DNA of 64,000 bases from Cedecea neteri (GTDB lineage Bacteria > Pseudomonadota > Gammaproteobacteria > Enterobacterales > Enterobacteriaceae). The stretch lies in the NCBI RefSeq assembly GCF_000758305.1, contig NZ_CP009458.1, positions 1,364,001-1,428,000 on the forward strand, read 5' to 3'. The notes under the pieces are model-generated. The model saw only the letters and a list, made by a program, of their open reading frames with translations. It was not told the DNA's origin and made no database searches. The translations under genes and the position numbers were made by a program. Of this stretch, positions 1 to 12,152 are shown piece by piece; position 1 is the stretch's first letter; every line of letters starts with the position of its first letter.

Positions 1-155
1 TTATTTCTACCGGGCACCGCGTAAGCCTCGACGGCGCATTAACATGGGTCGAGCGCTGCATGGCCGGTTACCGTCTTCCGGAGCCAACCCGTTGGGCCGA
101 TGCCGTTGCCTCCGGGCGCCCGGCTTTTAAGCGCCTGCAAGCAATCGGCAGGTGA
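1..155 (+). CDS. nfi: Endonuclease V, C-terminal fragment (5' end outside window)
   Basis: Only the last 50 codons are present, read from base 3 to the TGA at 153-155. The peptide contains [16 protein letters not shown] and [19 protein letters not shown], which match the C-terminus of enteric Nfi. Nfi is a DNA repair enzyme that nicks next to deaminated bases such as hypoxanthine. The catalytic core lies upstream of the window and cannot be checked. The next gene, yjaG, follows after 43 bp, the usual enteric order. The call rests on recognising the tail sequence and on synteny. Confidence 0.85.
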   Translation, partial: ISTGHRVSLDGALTWVERCMAGYRLPEPTRWADAVASGRPAFKRLQAIGR

Positions 156-198
156 TTCAGGTAAACTGCCGCTAATTTTCCGTCTTTGAGACACCGTC

Positions 199-789
199 AT
201 GTTACAGAACCCTATTCATTTACGCCTGGAGAAGCTGGAAAGCTGGCAGCACGTCACTTTTATGGCTTCTTTGTGCGAGCGTATGTACCCGAACTACGCC
301 ATGTTTTGCCAGCAAACCGGCTTTGGCGATCCCCAGCTTTATCGCAAGATCCTTGACCTGGTTTGGGAAACCCAAACGGTGAAAGACGCCAAAGTGAACT
401 TTGATAGTCAGTTAGAGAAACTTGAAGAGGCAATTCCTGCGGCTGACGACTATGATATTTACGGTGTCTATCCGGCGATTGACGCGTGCGTGGCGTTGAG
501 TGAGCTTATTCACTCCCGTCTCTCGGGTGAAACGCTGGAGCACGCAATCGAAGTCAGTAAATGTTCAATCACTTCGGTGGCGATGCTGGAAATGACTCAG
601 GCCGGTCGCGAAATGACCGACGAGGAGTTGAGAGCAAACCCGGCGGTAGAAGAAGAATGGGACATTCAGTGGGAGATTTTCCGGCTGCTGGCGGACTGCG
701 AAGAACGCGATATTGAGCTCATTAAAGGGCTTCGTGCTGACCTCCGTGAGGCCGGCATCAGTAATATCGGTATAAATTTGCAGCAGTAA
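199..789 (+). CDS. yjaG: YjaG family protein (DUF416)
   Basis: The product has 196 residues and starts MLQNPIHLRLEKLESWQHV, the expected beginning and length for enteric YjaG. The family is acidic, mostly helical and cytoplasmic, with no signal peptide or membrane segment visible. No biochemical function is established for this family and I do not assign one. It lies between nfi and hupA, as in other enterics, with a 186-bp gap before hupA that should hold the hupA promoters. Confidence 0.88.
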   Translation: MLQNPIHLRLEKLESWQHVTFMASLCERMYPNYAMFCQQTGFGDPQLYRKILDLVWETQTVKDAKVNFDSQLEKLEEAIPAADDYDIYGVYPAIDACVALSELIHSRLSGETLEHAIEVSKCSITSVAMLEMTQAGREMTDEELRANPAVEEEWDIQWEIFRLLADCEERDIELIKGLRADLREAGISNIGINLQQ

Positions 790-975
790 GACAGTAAAAC
801 GTGACATACAGTCTGATTTGTCCTCCCTGGAGGCTTCCAATTAACCCCCCGTCTGGTCTACATTTGTGGGGCGAATAAAAGTGGCTATCGGTGCGTGTAT
901 GCAGGAGAGTGCTTTTTAGGCATTTCCGTCGCACTCGATGCTTAGCAAGCGATAAACACATTGTAAGGATAACTT

Positions 976-1248
976 ATGAACAAGACTCAACTGATTGATG
1001 TAATTGCTGACAAGGCTGACCTGTCTAAAGCACAGGCTAAAGCTGCTCTGGAATCCACTCTGGCTGCAATTACTGAGTCTCTGAAAGAAGGTGATGCTGT
1101 ACAACTGGTTGGTTTCGGTACCTTCAAAGTGAACCACCGTGCTGAGCGCACTGGCCGCAACCCGCAGACCGGTAAAGAAATCAAAATTGCTGCTGCTAAC
1201 GTGCCGGCATTTGTTTCTGGTAAAGCACTGAAAGACGCGGTTAAGTAA
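976..1248 (+). CDS. hupA: DNA-binding protein HU subunit alpha
   Basis: The 90-residue product is almost identical to E. coli HU-alpha. It starts [18 protein letters not shown], and the DNA-binding arm around residues 53-75 contains the conserved [12 protein letters not shown] with the intercalating proline. HU is an abundant nucleoid protein that bends and constrains DNA as a homodimer or as an alpha/beta heterodimer. The ATG follows a good Shine-Dalgarno (AAGGA, 964-968). Codon choice is strongly biased to CTG, GGT and AAA-type codons, as in highly expressed genes. A terminator-like hairpin follows 31 bp after the stop. Confidence 0.98.
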   Translation: MNKTQLIDVIADKADLSKAQAKAALESTLAAITESLKEGDAVQLVGFGTFKVNHRAERTGRNPQTGKEIKIAAANVPAFVSGKALKDAVK

Positions 1249-1256
1249 GTTAACGC

Positions 1257-1955
1257 GTGTCAGTGAACAGTTTTAACAGAGGGGCGTTTACGCCCCTTTT
1301 GTCCGTCTGGCGTCCACTACTGGCGCTGGCGGGTGTACTGGCGCTCACGGCATGCAGCAGTAACAAACTCCCTCCTTTTACCGCTACCGGCTATGTTGCC
1401 GATCAGGGCGTGGTGCGCATCTGGCGAAAAGACAACGCCGATGAATCCACCCATATCCTTACCGCGTTTAGCCCGTGGCAGCACGGCGCCACTACCACCG
1501 GTGAATACCGCTGGCAGGGTGACAAACTGACCTTTATCGAACTCAATATTCAGGGCAAGCAGCCGGAGCATGTCAAAGTCCGCTTTGACGACCACGGCGA
1601 CCTGAGCTTTATGCAGCGGGAAGTGAATAGCCAGAAGCAGCAGCTTTCTAACGATCAGGTGGCTTTGTACCAGTTCAACGCCAATCGTATTCGTGAGACC
1701 AGCGAAGCGCTGCGCATCGGCCACGTTGTGCTGCGCCAGGGGCGCTGGCACCAGAACGGCACGGTAACGACCTGCGAAGGCGAAACATTATCGCCAAAGC
1801 TTGATAGCGCCTCCCTGAGCCATATAGCACGCCGTCAGAGCCACTCCTCCCTTGACGTCAGCATTGCCTGGCTGGAAGCCCCGGAAGGTTCACAGCTGCT
1901 GCTGGTGGCGAACCAGAACTTCTGCAGCTGGCAGCCTAAGCCTGGCGATTTCTAG
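1257..1955 (+). CDS. yjaH: YjaH family putative lipoprotein (DUF1481)
   Basis: This is a 232-residue protein of the YjaH/DUF1481 family. A hydrophobic N-terminal stretch (about residues 20-33) ends in a lipobox-like LTAC-SSN, so it is probably exported and lipid-anchored, and the rest would be periplasmic. The function is not known. The start is uncertain. GTG at 1257 and GTG at 1263 both precede the hupA hairpin, and TTG at 1299 follows it; none has a strong Shine-Dalgarno. The sequence before the hydrophobic core (residues about 5-14) is encoded across the terminator. Confidence 0.75.
   Translation: MSVNSFNRGAFTPLLSVWRPLLALAGVLALTACSSNKLPPFTATGYVADQGVVRIWRKDNADESTHILTAFSPWQHGATTTGEYRWQGDKLTFIELNIQGKQPEHVKVRFDDHGDLSFMQREVNSQKQQLSNDQVALYQFNANRIRETSEALRIGHVVLRQGRWHQNGTVTTCEGETLSPKLDSASLSHIARRQSHSSLDVSIAWLEAPEGSQLLLVANQNFCSWQPKPGDF
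1280..1300 (+). terminator. hupA rho-independent terminator
   Basis: A 7-bp GC-rich stem (AGGGGCG at 1280-1286, CGCCCCT at 1291-1297) with a TTTA loop runs into four T residues. It lies inside the first codons of yjaH if that gene starts at 1257, so it could act as terminator or attenuator between the two genes. Confidence 0.7.
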
Positions 1956-1963
1956 GCGTAAAA

Positions 1964-1984
1964 AAACCGCCACGCGGGCGGTTT
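1964..1984. terminator. Bidirectional terminator between yjaH and purD
   Basis: AAACCGCC (1964-1971) pairs perfectly with GGCGGTTT (1977-1984) around a 5-nt loop. An A-run on the left and T residues on the right suit termination from both the yjaH and purD sides. The purD stop is at 2002 and the yjaH stop at 1955. Confidence 0.8.
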
Positions 1985-2001
1985 AGTGTGTACTTTCTGG
2001 A

Positions 2002-3294
2002 TTACTTCGTGTTTTCACGCGCAATGGCGCGATAGCCGATATCCGAGCGGCTGAAACTGCCATCCCAGTGAATATCTTTTTTCAGCTCCAGCGCGCGCTG
2101 TTGCGCTTTTGCTACCGTTTCGCCCAACGCAGTCACGCATAATACGCGCCCGCCGTTGGTGAGCACGCGGTCATCTTCGCTGAGCTTAGTCCCGGCGTGG
2201 AACACCTTGCCGTCGGCCACTTCTTCCAGCGGCAGACCGTGGATAACGTCGCCGTTGCGATAATCGGCCGGATAACCGCCTGCTGCCAGTACGATGCCCA
2301 GAGCTGGACGCTCATCCCATTTAGAATCTTTCTCATCCAGCTTGCCGTCGCAGGCGGCGAGGCAAAGCTCAACCAGATCTGACTGCAAGCGCAGCATGAT
2401 GGGCTGAGTTTCCGGGTCACCAAAGCGGCAGTTGAACTCAATCACCTTCGGATTGCCCTGCTTGTCGATCATCAACCCGGCATACAGGAAGCCTGTGTAG
2501 GTATTCCCTTCGGCAGCCATACCGCGCACGGTCGGCCAAATCACGCGTTCCATGGTGCGTTGATGGACTTCATCAGTCACAACCGGCGCGGGAGAGTATG
2601 CGCCCATGCCGCCGGTGTTCGGGCCAGTATCGCCGTCGCCAACGCGTTTATGATCCTGGCTGGTGGCCATCGGCAGAACGTGCTCGCCATCTACCATCAC
2701 AATAAAGCTGGCTTCTTCGCCATCGAGGAACTCTTCAATAACAATGCGGTGGCCCGCATCGCCAAACGCGTTCCCGGCCAGCATGTCATTGACGGCAGCT
2801 TCCGCTTCTTCCAGCGTCATCGCCACAATAACGCCTTTACCCGCAGCCAGGCCGTCGGCCTTAATCACAATAGGTGCGCCTTTCTCGCGCAGGTAAGCCA
2901 GCGCAGGCTCAACTTCGGTAAAGTTCTGGTATTCCGCCGTCGGGATGTTGTGGCGAGCCAGGAAGTCTTTGGTAAAAGCCTTCGAGCCTTCCAGCTGTGC
3001 CGCCCCTTCGGTAGGCCCGAAGATTTTCAGGCCAGCGGCGCGGAATGCATCCACCACGCCAATCACCAGCGGCGCTTCCGGGCCGACGATGGTTAAGTCG
3101 ATGTTTTCGTTCTGCGCAAAGCTAAGCAAAGCTGGAATATCTGTCGCGCTAATAGCAACGTTCTGCAGCGCAGGTTCCAGTGCGGTGCCCGCGTTACCTG
3201 GCGCAACAAATACAGTACGTACTAAAGGAGACTGAGCCGCTTTCCAGGCCAGCGCATGCTCGCGCCCGCCGTTGCCAATAACTAAAACTTTCAT
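2002..3294 (-). CDS. purD: Phosphoribosylamine--glycine ligase (GARS)
   Basis: The 430-residue product starts MKVLVIGNGGREHALAWKAA, the conserved N-terminal loop of PurD. ATP-grasp features follow: KADGLAAGKGV near residue 145, the EEFLDGEE segment, and the metal-binding EFNCRFGDPE near residues 287-296. It catalyses the ATP-dependent joining of phosphoribosylamine and glycine, the second step of purine synthesis. It follows purH by 18 bp on the same strand and must be cotranscribed with it, so it is presumably under the PurR site upstream of purH. Confidence 0.97.
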   Translation of the reverse strand: MKVLVIGNGGREHALAWKAAQSPLVRTVFVAPGNAGTALEPALQNVAISATDIPALLSFAQNENIDLTIVGPEAPLVIGVVDAFRAAGLKIFGPTEGAAQLEGSKAFTKDFLARHNIPTAEYQNFTEVEPALAYLREKGAPIVIKADGLAAGKGVIVAMTLEEAEAAVNDMLAGNAFGDAGHRIVIEEFLDGEEASFIVMVDGEHVLPMATSQDHKRVGDGDTGPNTGGMGAYSPAPVVTDEVHQRTMERVIWPTVRGMAAEGNTYTGFLYAGLMIDKQGNPKVIEFNCRFGDPETQPIMLRLQSDLVELCLAACDGKLDEKDSKWDERPALGIVLAAGGYPADYRNGDVIHGLPLEEVADGKVFHAGTKLSEDDRVLTNGGRVLCVTALGETVAKAQQRALELKKDIHWDGSFSRSDIGYRAIARENTK

Positions 3295-3312
3295 CTATAA
3301 ACGCTCCGGTAA

Positions 3313-4902
3313 TTAATGGCGGAAGTGGCGCATGCCGGTGAAGATCATTGCGATCCCATGCTCGTCGGCGGCGGCAATGACTTCATCATCACGAATTGAC
3401 CCGCCCGGCTGGATAACGCAGCTCACGCCAGCTTCGGCTGCGGCATCAATGCCATCGCGGAACGGGAAGAAAGCATCAGAAGCCATAGCCGAACCTTTCA
3501 CTTCCAGGCCTTCATCGCTGGCTTTGATACCGGCAATTTTGGCTGAGTAGACGCGGCTCATCTGGCCTGCGCCTATGCCGATGGTCATATTGTCACGGGC
3601 ATAAACGATGGCATTGGATTTAACGAACTTCGCCACTTTCCAGCAGAACAGTGCATCATGCAGTTCTTGCTCGGTCGGCTGACGTTTAGTGACTACGCGC
3701 AGATCGCCTGCGGTCACCATACCTAAATCACGATCCTGAACCAGCAGGCCGCCATTGACGCGTTTGAAATCGAGGCCAGCTGTGCGTTTCTGCCACTGGC
3801 CGCAAACCAGGACGCGAACGTTCTGTTTAGCCGCGGTGATCTTCAGCGCTTCTTCGCTAGCTGAAGGGGCGATAATGACCTCGACGAACTGGCGAGAAAT
3901 AATGGCCTGTGCGGTTTCTGCGTCCAGCTCACGGTTGAAAGCGATGATGCCGCCGAAGGCCGAGGTTGGATCAGTTTTATAAGCCTGGTTGTAGGCTTCG
4001 AGTACGGAACCACTGACGGCCACGCCGCAAGGGTTAGCGTGTTTAACGATAACGCAGGCCGGTTCGTCGAACTCTTTCACACATTCCAGTGCCGCATCGG
4101 TATCCGCGATGTTGTTATAGGAGAGCGCTTTGCCCTGAACCTGGGTCGCGGTTGCCACGGATGCTTCTTTAATTTCTTCTTCTATATAGAAGGCGGCCTG
4201 CTGATGGCTGTTTTCGCCATAGCGCATATCCTGCTTCTTAATGAAGTTCAGGTTCAGCGTGCGTGGGAAGCGCCCGGCAGGATCTTTACTTTCGCCGTGA
4301 TAGGCCGGGACCAGGCTACCGAAGTAGTTAGCGATCATGCCGTCGTAGGCCGCAGTGTGCTCGAAAGCTTTGATCGCCAGATCGAAGCGAGTTTCCAGCG
4401 TCAGGGATCCTTCGTTCGCGTCCAGCTCGGCAACGATCGCCTGGTAGTCGCTGCTCTTTACTACGATCGCCACATCTTTATGGTTCTTGGCCGCGGAGCG
4501 AACCATGGTTGGGCCGCCGATGTCGATATTCTCAACCGCATCTTCTAAAGAGCAGCCTTCGCGGGCAACGGTCTGGGCAAACGGATAAAGGTTAACGACG
4601 ACCATATCAATAGGAGAGATGGCGTGCTCCGCCATGATGGCATCGTCCTGACCGCGACGGCCAAGAATGCCGCCGTGAACTTTCGGGTGCAGCGTTTTGA
4701 CGCGTCCGTCCATCATCTCCGGGAAACCGGTGTAGTCGGAGACTTCGGTTACCGGCAGGTTTGCTTCTGCCAGCAGGCGGGCGGTTCCGCCGGTGGACAG
4801 CAGCTCCACTCCACGTTGGGAGAGGGCCTGAGCGAATTCGACGATACCGGCTTTGTCAGAAACACTGAGCAGTGCGCGGCGTACAGGACGACGTTGTGAC
4901 AT
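3313..4902 (-). CDS. purH: Bifunctional AICAR formyltransferase / IMP cyclohydrolase
   Basis: The product has 529 residues, the E. coli length. The N-terminal third is the IMP cyclohydrolase domain ([17 protein letters not shown], then STGGTARLL and [13 protein letters not shown]). The C-terminal part is the AICAR transformylase domain, with [15 protein letters not shown] and the KHANPCG motif. It performs the last two steps of inosine monophosphate synthesis in the cytoplasm. It is the first gene of purHD, transcribed away from the rRNA operon, with a PurR-type operator about 165 bp upstream of its ATG. Confidence 0.98.
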   Translation of the reverse strand: MSQRRPVRRALLSVSDKAGIVEFAQALSQRGVELLSTGGTARLLAEANLPVTEVSDYTGFPEMMDGRVKTLHPKVHGGILGRRGQDDAIMAEHAISPIDMVVVNLYPFAQTVAREGCSLEDAVENIDIGGPTMVRSAAKNHKDVAIVVKSSDYQAIVAELDANEGSLTLETRFDLAIKAFEHTAAYDGMIANYFGSLVPAYHGESKDPAGRFPRTLNLNFIKKQDMRYGENSHQQAAFYIEEEIKEASVATATQVQGKALSYNNIADTDAALECVKEFDEPACVIVKHANPCGVAVSGSVLEAYNQAYKTDPTSAFGGIIAFNRELDAETAQAIISRQFVEVIIAPSASEEALKITAAKQNVRVLVCGQWQKRTAGLDFKRVNGGLLVQDRDLGMVTAGDLRVVTKRQPTEQELHDALFCWKVAKFVKSNAIVYARDNMTIGIGAGQMSRVYSAKIAGIKASDEGLEVKGSAMASDAFFPFRDGIDAAAEAGVSCVIQPGGSIRDDEVIAAADEHGIAMIFTGMRHFRH

Positions 4903-5059
4903 GGTTTTATCCCTTGGCTTTGGTTCGCATATAGAAGAGCGTTAGCTGAATTTTAGTCTTCACCTTAGTTCTGGCGGTGCAGAAAAGGGAAATTAAGGAA
5001 AAGAAGAGACGAAAACTCAGCTAACGCCCCCATCGGGGGTGTCCATTTTATCGCGGTGC

Positions 5060-5081
5060 ATTGTAGCGAAAACGTTTGCGT
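5060..5081 (-). promoter_or_regulatory. purHD promoter -10 element and PurR operator
   Basis: GCGAAAACGTTTGCGT at 5066-5081 matches the PurR consensus ACGCAAACGTTTGCGT (reverse complement) at all but two positions. On the minus strand a TACAAT -10 hexamer (5060-5065) adjoins it, so bound PurR would cover the promoter spacer. The -35 is weak, as expected for a regulated promoter. The placement suits hypoxanthine- or guanine-mediated repression of purHD. Confidence 0.8.
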
Positions 5082-5198
5082 CACGCTCGCGAATTTTAAG
5101 TTCAAATCCGGATTGTGGATAAGTCTGTGTGCAAAAGGGTATAAGGCGGGGTTTTGCTGTGGAATGCAGCAGTCAGTCATTTTTCTGTCATTTTAGTA

Positions 5199-5226
5199 TT
5201 GCAGCGCCGGGAGAACTCCCTATAAT
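5199..5226 (+). promoter_or_regulatory. rRNA operon promoter P1
   Basis: The -35 TTGCAG (5199-5204) and -10 TATAAT (5221-5226) are separated by 16 bp. They are followed by a GC-rich GCGCC discriminator typical of stringently controlled rRNA promoters. An A/T-rich stretch (about 5178-5198) just upstream resembles an UP element. Confidence 0.85.
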
Positions 5227-5307
5227 GCGCCTCCATCGACACGGAACATGTGAACAACATCACAGAGTAACGGCGGCGATGAGAGTGAAAAATCCTGAAA
5301 TTAAGGG

Positions 5308-5335
5308 TTGACTCTGAAAGAGGAAAGCGTATTAT
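5308..5335 (+). promoter_or_regulatory. rRNA operon promoter P2
   Basis: TTGACT (5308-5313) and TATTAT (5330-5335) with a 16-bp spacer lie about 110 bp downstream of P1. This is the same arrangement and nearly the same hexamers as the P2 promoters of E. coli rrn operons. Confidence 0.8.
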
Positions 5336-5374
5336 ACGCCACCTCGAGTTAGCAAGCGAAAGCGACTGACTCAC

Positions 5375-5387
5375 TGCTCTTTAACAA
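5375..5387 (+). promoter_or_regulatory. rrn leader boxA antitermination site
   Basis: TGCTCTTTAACAA is the canonical boxA bound by NusB/S10 to assemble the rRNA antitermination complex. It precedes the 16S gene by about 130 bp, and a second copy precedes the 23S gene. Confidence 0.88.
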
Positions 5388-5520
5388 TTTATCAGACAAT
5401 CTGTGTGGGCACTCGCAGGATTGATATCTCAGCATCTTCGGATGCAAACAAATATCAAGTCTTGAAGAGTGACTACTGATTTTATAAACAGTTTTAATTC
5501 TTTGAGCATCAAACACTTTT

Positions 5521-7060
<1,540 letters not shown>

Positions 7061-7145
7061 CCTAATAGATACAACCCGCGTAGTGCTCACACAGATTGTC
7101 TGATAGATGTAGAGAAGCAAGGCGTCTTGCGATTGAGACTTCAGT

Positions 7146-7221
7146 GTCCCCTTCGTCTAGAGGCCCAGGACACCGCCCTTTCACGGCGGTAACAGGGGTT
7201 CGAATCCCCTAGGGGACGCCA
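7146..7221 (+). tRNA. tRNA-Glu (anticodon TTC)
   Basis: A complete 76-nt cloverleaf lies in the 16S-23S spacer. The acceptor stem is GTCCCCT pairing with AGGGGAC, the anticodon TTC is at 7180-7182 in a 7-nt loop, the T-loop is GGTTCGAATCC, and CCA is encoded at 7219-7221. It is the only tRNA in this spacer, as in the tRNA-Glu class of E. coli rrn operons (B, C, E, G). Confidence 0.98.
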
Positions 7222-7296
7222 CTTGCTGGTATGTAAGTGAAAGTTGCGTGCCGATATATCTCAAAGCTGACTTGAAAGAGTCATGTTTGAGATATT

Positions 7297-7309
7297 TGCT
7301 CTTTAACAA
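7297..7309 (+). promoter_or_regulatory. Spacer boxA before 23S
   Basis: A second exact TGCTCTTTAACAA lies between the tRNA and the 23S gene, where rrn operons carry a boxA that renews antitermination. Confidence 0.82.
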
Positions 7310-7433
7310 TCCGGAACAAGCTGAAAATTGAAACGACATGTCGTCTTATTCTTCCGTAATAAAGAATGAGGTTAAGACATGTTCGAGTCTCTCAAATTTT
7401 CATAATCTGAAGCGAAACATCTTCGGGTTGTGA

Positions 7434-10339
<2,906 letters not shown>

Positions 10340-10436
10340 ACAACACCGAAGGTGTTTTAGAGAGAAGTAAATTTTCAGCTTAGTTCAGGATTTAGTTGAT
10401 GGTTATATAAAAATATAACGGTCAATAAACAGAATT

Positions 10437-10556
10437 TGCCTGGCGGCCGTAGCGCGGTGGTCCCACCTGACCCCATGCCGAACTCAGAAGTGAAACGCCG
10501 TAGCGCCGATGGTAGTGTGGGGTCTCCCCATGCGAGAGTAGGGAACTGCCAGGCAT
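10437..10556 (+). rRNA. rrf: 5S ribosomal RNA
   Basis: This 120-nt gene starts TGCCTGGCGGCC and ends GGGAACTGCCAGGCAT. The complementary ends form the terminal helix. It is the last gene of the operon and is followed by two strong terminators. Confidence 0.98.
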
Positions 10557-10567
10557 CAAATAAAACA

Positions 10568-10600
10568 GAAAACCTCAGCCTGATGGCTGGGGTTTTTTGT
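10568..10600 (+). terminator. rRNA operon terminator T1
   Basis: A hairpin with AAACCTCAGCC pairing to GGCTGGGGTTT around TGAT is followed by a run of T residues. It lies 12 nt after the 5S gene. Confidence 0.88.
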
Positions 10601-10711
10601 TTTCTGGTTTCTGCCACTTTCAACTCTCAGAGAGCAGGACAAAATCGTCAGGAACGATTTTGCACAGCCGGAGGCTGCCCGCAGGGTGACGGGCAGGACG
10701 GCCCGGCATAC

Positions 10712-10733
10712 AACTGCCAGGCATCAAATAAAA
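10712..10733 (+). repeat. Duplicated 5S 3' tail between the two rrn terminators
   Basis: These 22 bases are an exact copy of 10544-10565, the end of 5S plus the linker into T1. The copy lies directly before T2. It looks like a remnant of a lost second 5S gene or of a recombination between rrn ends. E. coli rrnB has an equivalent arrangement between its T1 and T2. Confidence 0.85.
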
Positions 10734-10771
10734 GCAAAAGGCTCAGTCGAAAGACTGGGCCTTTTGCTTTT
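10731..10771 (+). terminator. rRNA operon terminator T2
   Basis: An 18-bp stem with a GAAA tetraloop (10731-10748 with 10753-10770) ends in a T-rich arm. It is very like E. coli rrnB T1 in sequence (GGCTCAGTCGAAAGACTGGG). Together with T1 it forms a double terminator. Confidence 0.9.
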
Positions 10772-10926
10772 GTACGCTTCATATTTTACCTTCCTTAAAC
10801 AGACATATTCACTACGCCCTTGCCTTCAATCCAGCGTAAATATCTACTCTGCATCATCACTCTTAAATGAAACATTTTCACCTTTTCGCTTCTGACTCGA
10901 CATTGATCCATAAACTCGGTATCGTC

Positions 10927-10958
10927 AGGTGTCTGGATGTCTAAACGTTTAAACGTAT
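10927..10958 (+). promoter_or_regulatory. Four tandem met boxes (MetJ operator) upstream of metA
   Basis: Four contiguous octamers, AGGTGTCT, GGATGTCT, AAACGTTT and AAACGTAT, resemble the MetJ consensus AGACGTCT. They end 19 bp before the metA start. MetJ with S-adenosylmethionine binds such arrays cooperatively and represses transcription. The gap 10772-10926 shows no gene and should hold the metA promoter. Confidence 0.82.
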
Positions 10959-10977
10959 GCTTTGAGGATATAAGGTT

Positions 10978-11907
10978 ATGCCGATTCGGGTGCAGGACGA
11001 GCTACCAGCCGTCAATTTCCTGCGTGAAGAAAACGTCTTTGTGATGACGACATCGCGCGCCAGCAATCAGGAAATACGTCCGTTAAAGGTACTGATCCTG
11101 AATCTGATGCCAAAGAAAATTGAGACGGAAAACCAGTTCCTGCGGTTGCTTTCCAACTCTCCACTGCAGGTGGATATCCAGCTGCTGCGCATCGACAGTC
11201 GCGAATCTCGCCATACACCTGGCGAGCACCTCAATAACTTTTATTGTAATTTTGACGACATTAAACACGACAACTATGACGGATTGATCGTCACCGGTGC
11301 GCCTCTCGGACTGGTTGAATTTAATGATGTTGCTTACTGGCCGCAAATCCAGCAGGTACTGGAATGGGCCAAAGATCATGTTACCTCGACGCTGTTTGTC
11401 TGTTGGGCAGTCCAGGCCGCGCTGAATATTTTGTACGGTATTCCTAAGCAAACACGGGATGAAAAACTTTCTGGTGTCTACGAGCACCATGTTACTCAGC
11501 CCCATGCCTTGCTAACTCGCGGGTTTGATGATTCATTCCTGGCGCCTCACTCTCGCTATGCTGATTTTCCTGCGCAGCTGATCCGGGATTACACCGATCT
11601 GGAGATCTTTGCCGAAACTGAACAGGGCGATGCCTATCTGTTTGGCAGCAGGGATAAGCGTATCGCGTTCGTGACCGGCCACCCGGAATATGATGCGCTG
11701 ACGCTGTCCGGCGAGTACTTCCGCGATGTCGATGCGGGGCTTCAGCCCGAGGTACCTTATAACTACTTCCCGGGCGACGATCCGGCGAAAAAACCTCACG
11801 CGACCTGGCGTAGCCATGGCAATTTGCTGTTCACCAACTGGCTGAACTACTACGTCTACCAGATTACGCCATTCGACCTTCGCCACATGAACCCGACGCT
11901 CGATTAA
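10978..11907 (+). CDS. metA: Homoserine O-succinyltransferase
   Basis: The 309-residue product has the E. coli MetA length. The catalytic nucleophile Cys142 lies in [11 protein letters not shown], and the His235/Glu237 pair in VTGHPEYD, with spacing as in the characterised enzyme. It transfers succinate from succinyl-CoA to homoserine, the first committed step of methionine synthesis, in the cytoplasm. The start [15 protein letters not shown] is the family start and is preceded by a TGAGGATATAAGG ribosome site. MetJ boxes upstream indicate methionine control. It stands alone between the rRNA operon and aceB. Confidence 0.98.
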   Translation: MPIRVQDELPAVNFLREENVFVMTTSRASNQEIRPLKVLILNLMPKKIETENQFLRLLSNSPLQVDIQLLRIDSRESRHTPGEHLNNFYCNFDDIKHDNYDGLIVTGAPLGLVEFNDVAYWPQIQQVLEWAKDHVTSTLFVCWAVQAALNILYGIPKQTRDEKLSGVYEHHVTQPHALLTRGFDDSFLAPHSRYADFPAQLIRDYTDLEIFAETEQGDAYLFGSRDKRIAFVTGHPEYDALTLSGEYFRDVDAGLQPEVPYNYFPGDDPAKKPHATWRSHGNLLFTNWLNYYVYQITPFDLRHMNPTLD

Positions 11908-11927
11908 GCGTTTCAGCTTCCCATTCC

Positions 11928-11949
11928 AGGCGCCTTCGGCGCCTTTTTT
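11928..11949 (+). terminator. metA terminator
   Basis: AGGCGCC (11928-11934) pairs with GGCGCCT (11938-11944) across a TTC loop and is followed by a T-run. It lies 20 bp after the metA stop. Confidence 0.9.
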
Positions 11950-12030
11950 CTTTTCTGAAAACCACTTCCCTCCTTGATTAAACTTTAATCCCATAAATAT
12001 CAATACGATAAATCAATTTAAAATTAAAAA

Positions 12031-12045
12031 TGGAAATTGTTTTTG
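12031..12045 (+). promoter_or_regulatory. Candidate IclR operator of aceBAK
   Basis: TGGAAATTGTTTTTG matches the left half of the IclR consensus TGGAAATnATTTCCA and weakly the right half. It lies about 110 bp before the aceB ATG in an A/T-rich promoter region. The presence of iclR next to the operon supports the reading. Confidence 0.6.
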
Positions 12046-12152
12046 ATTTTAAAAATTCATGAAGTAGTCTTAATTCTGTTGCATGAAAACTGCACAGCCG
12101 TGCGCGATTCACTTTTGGCCGTCTCGACGGGATAAGACGAAGGAGTAACCGA

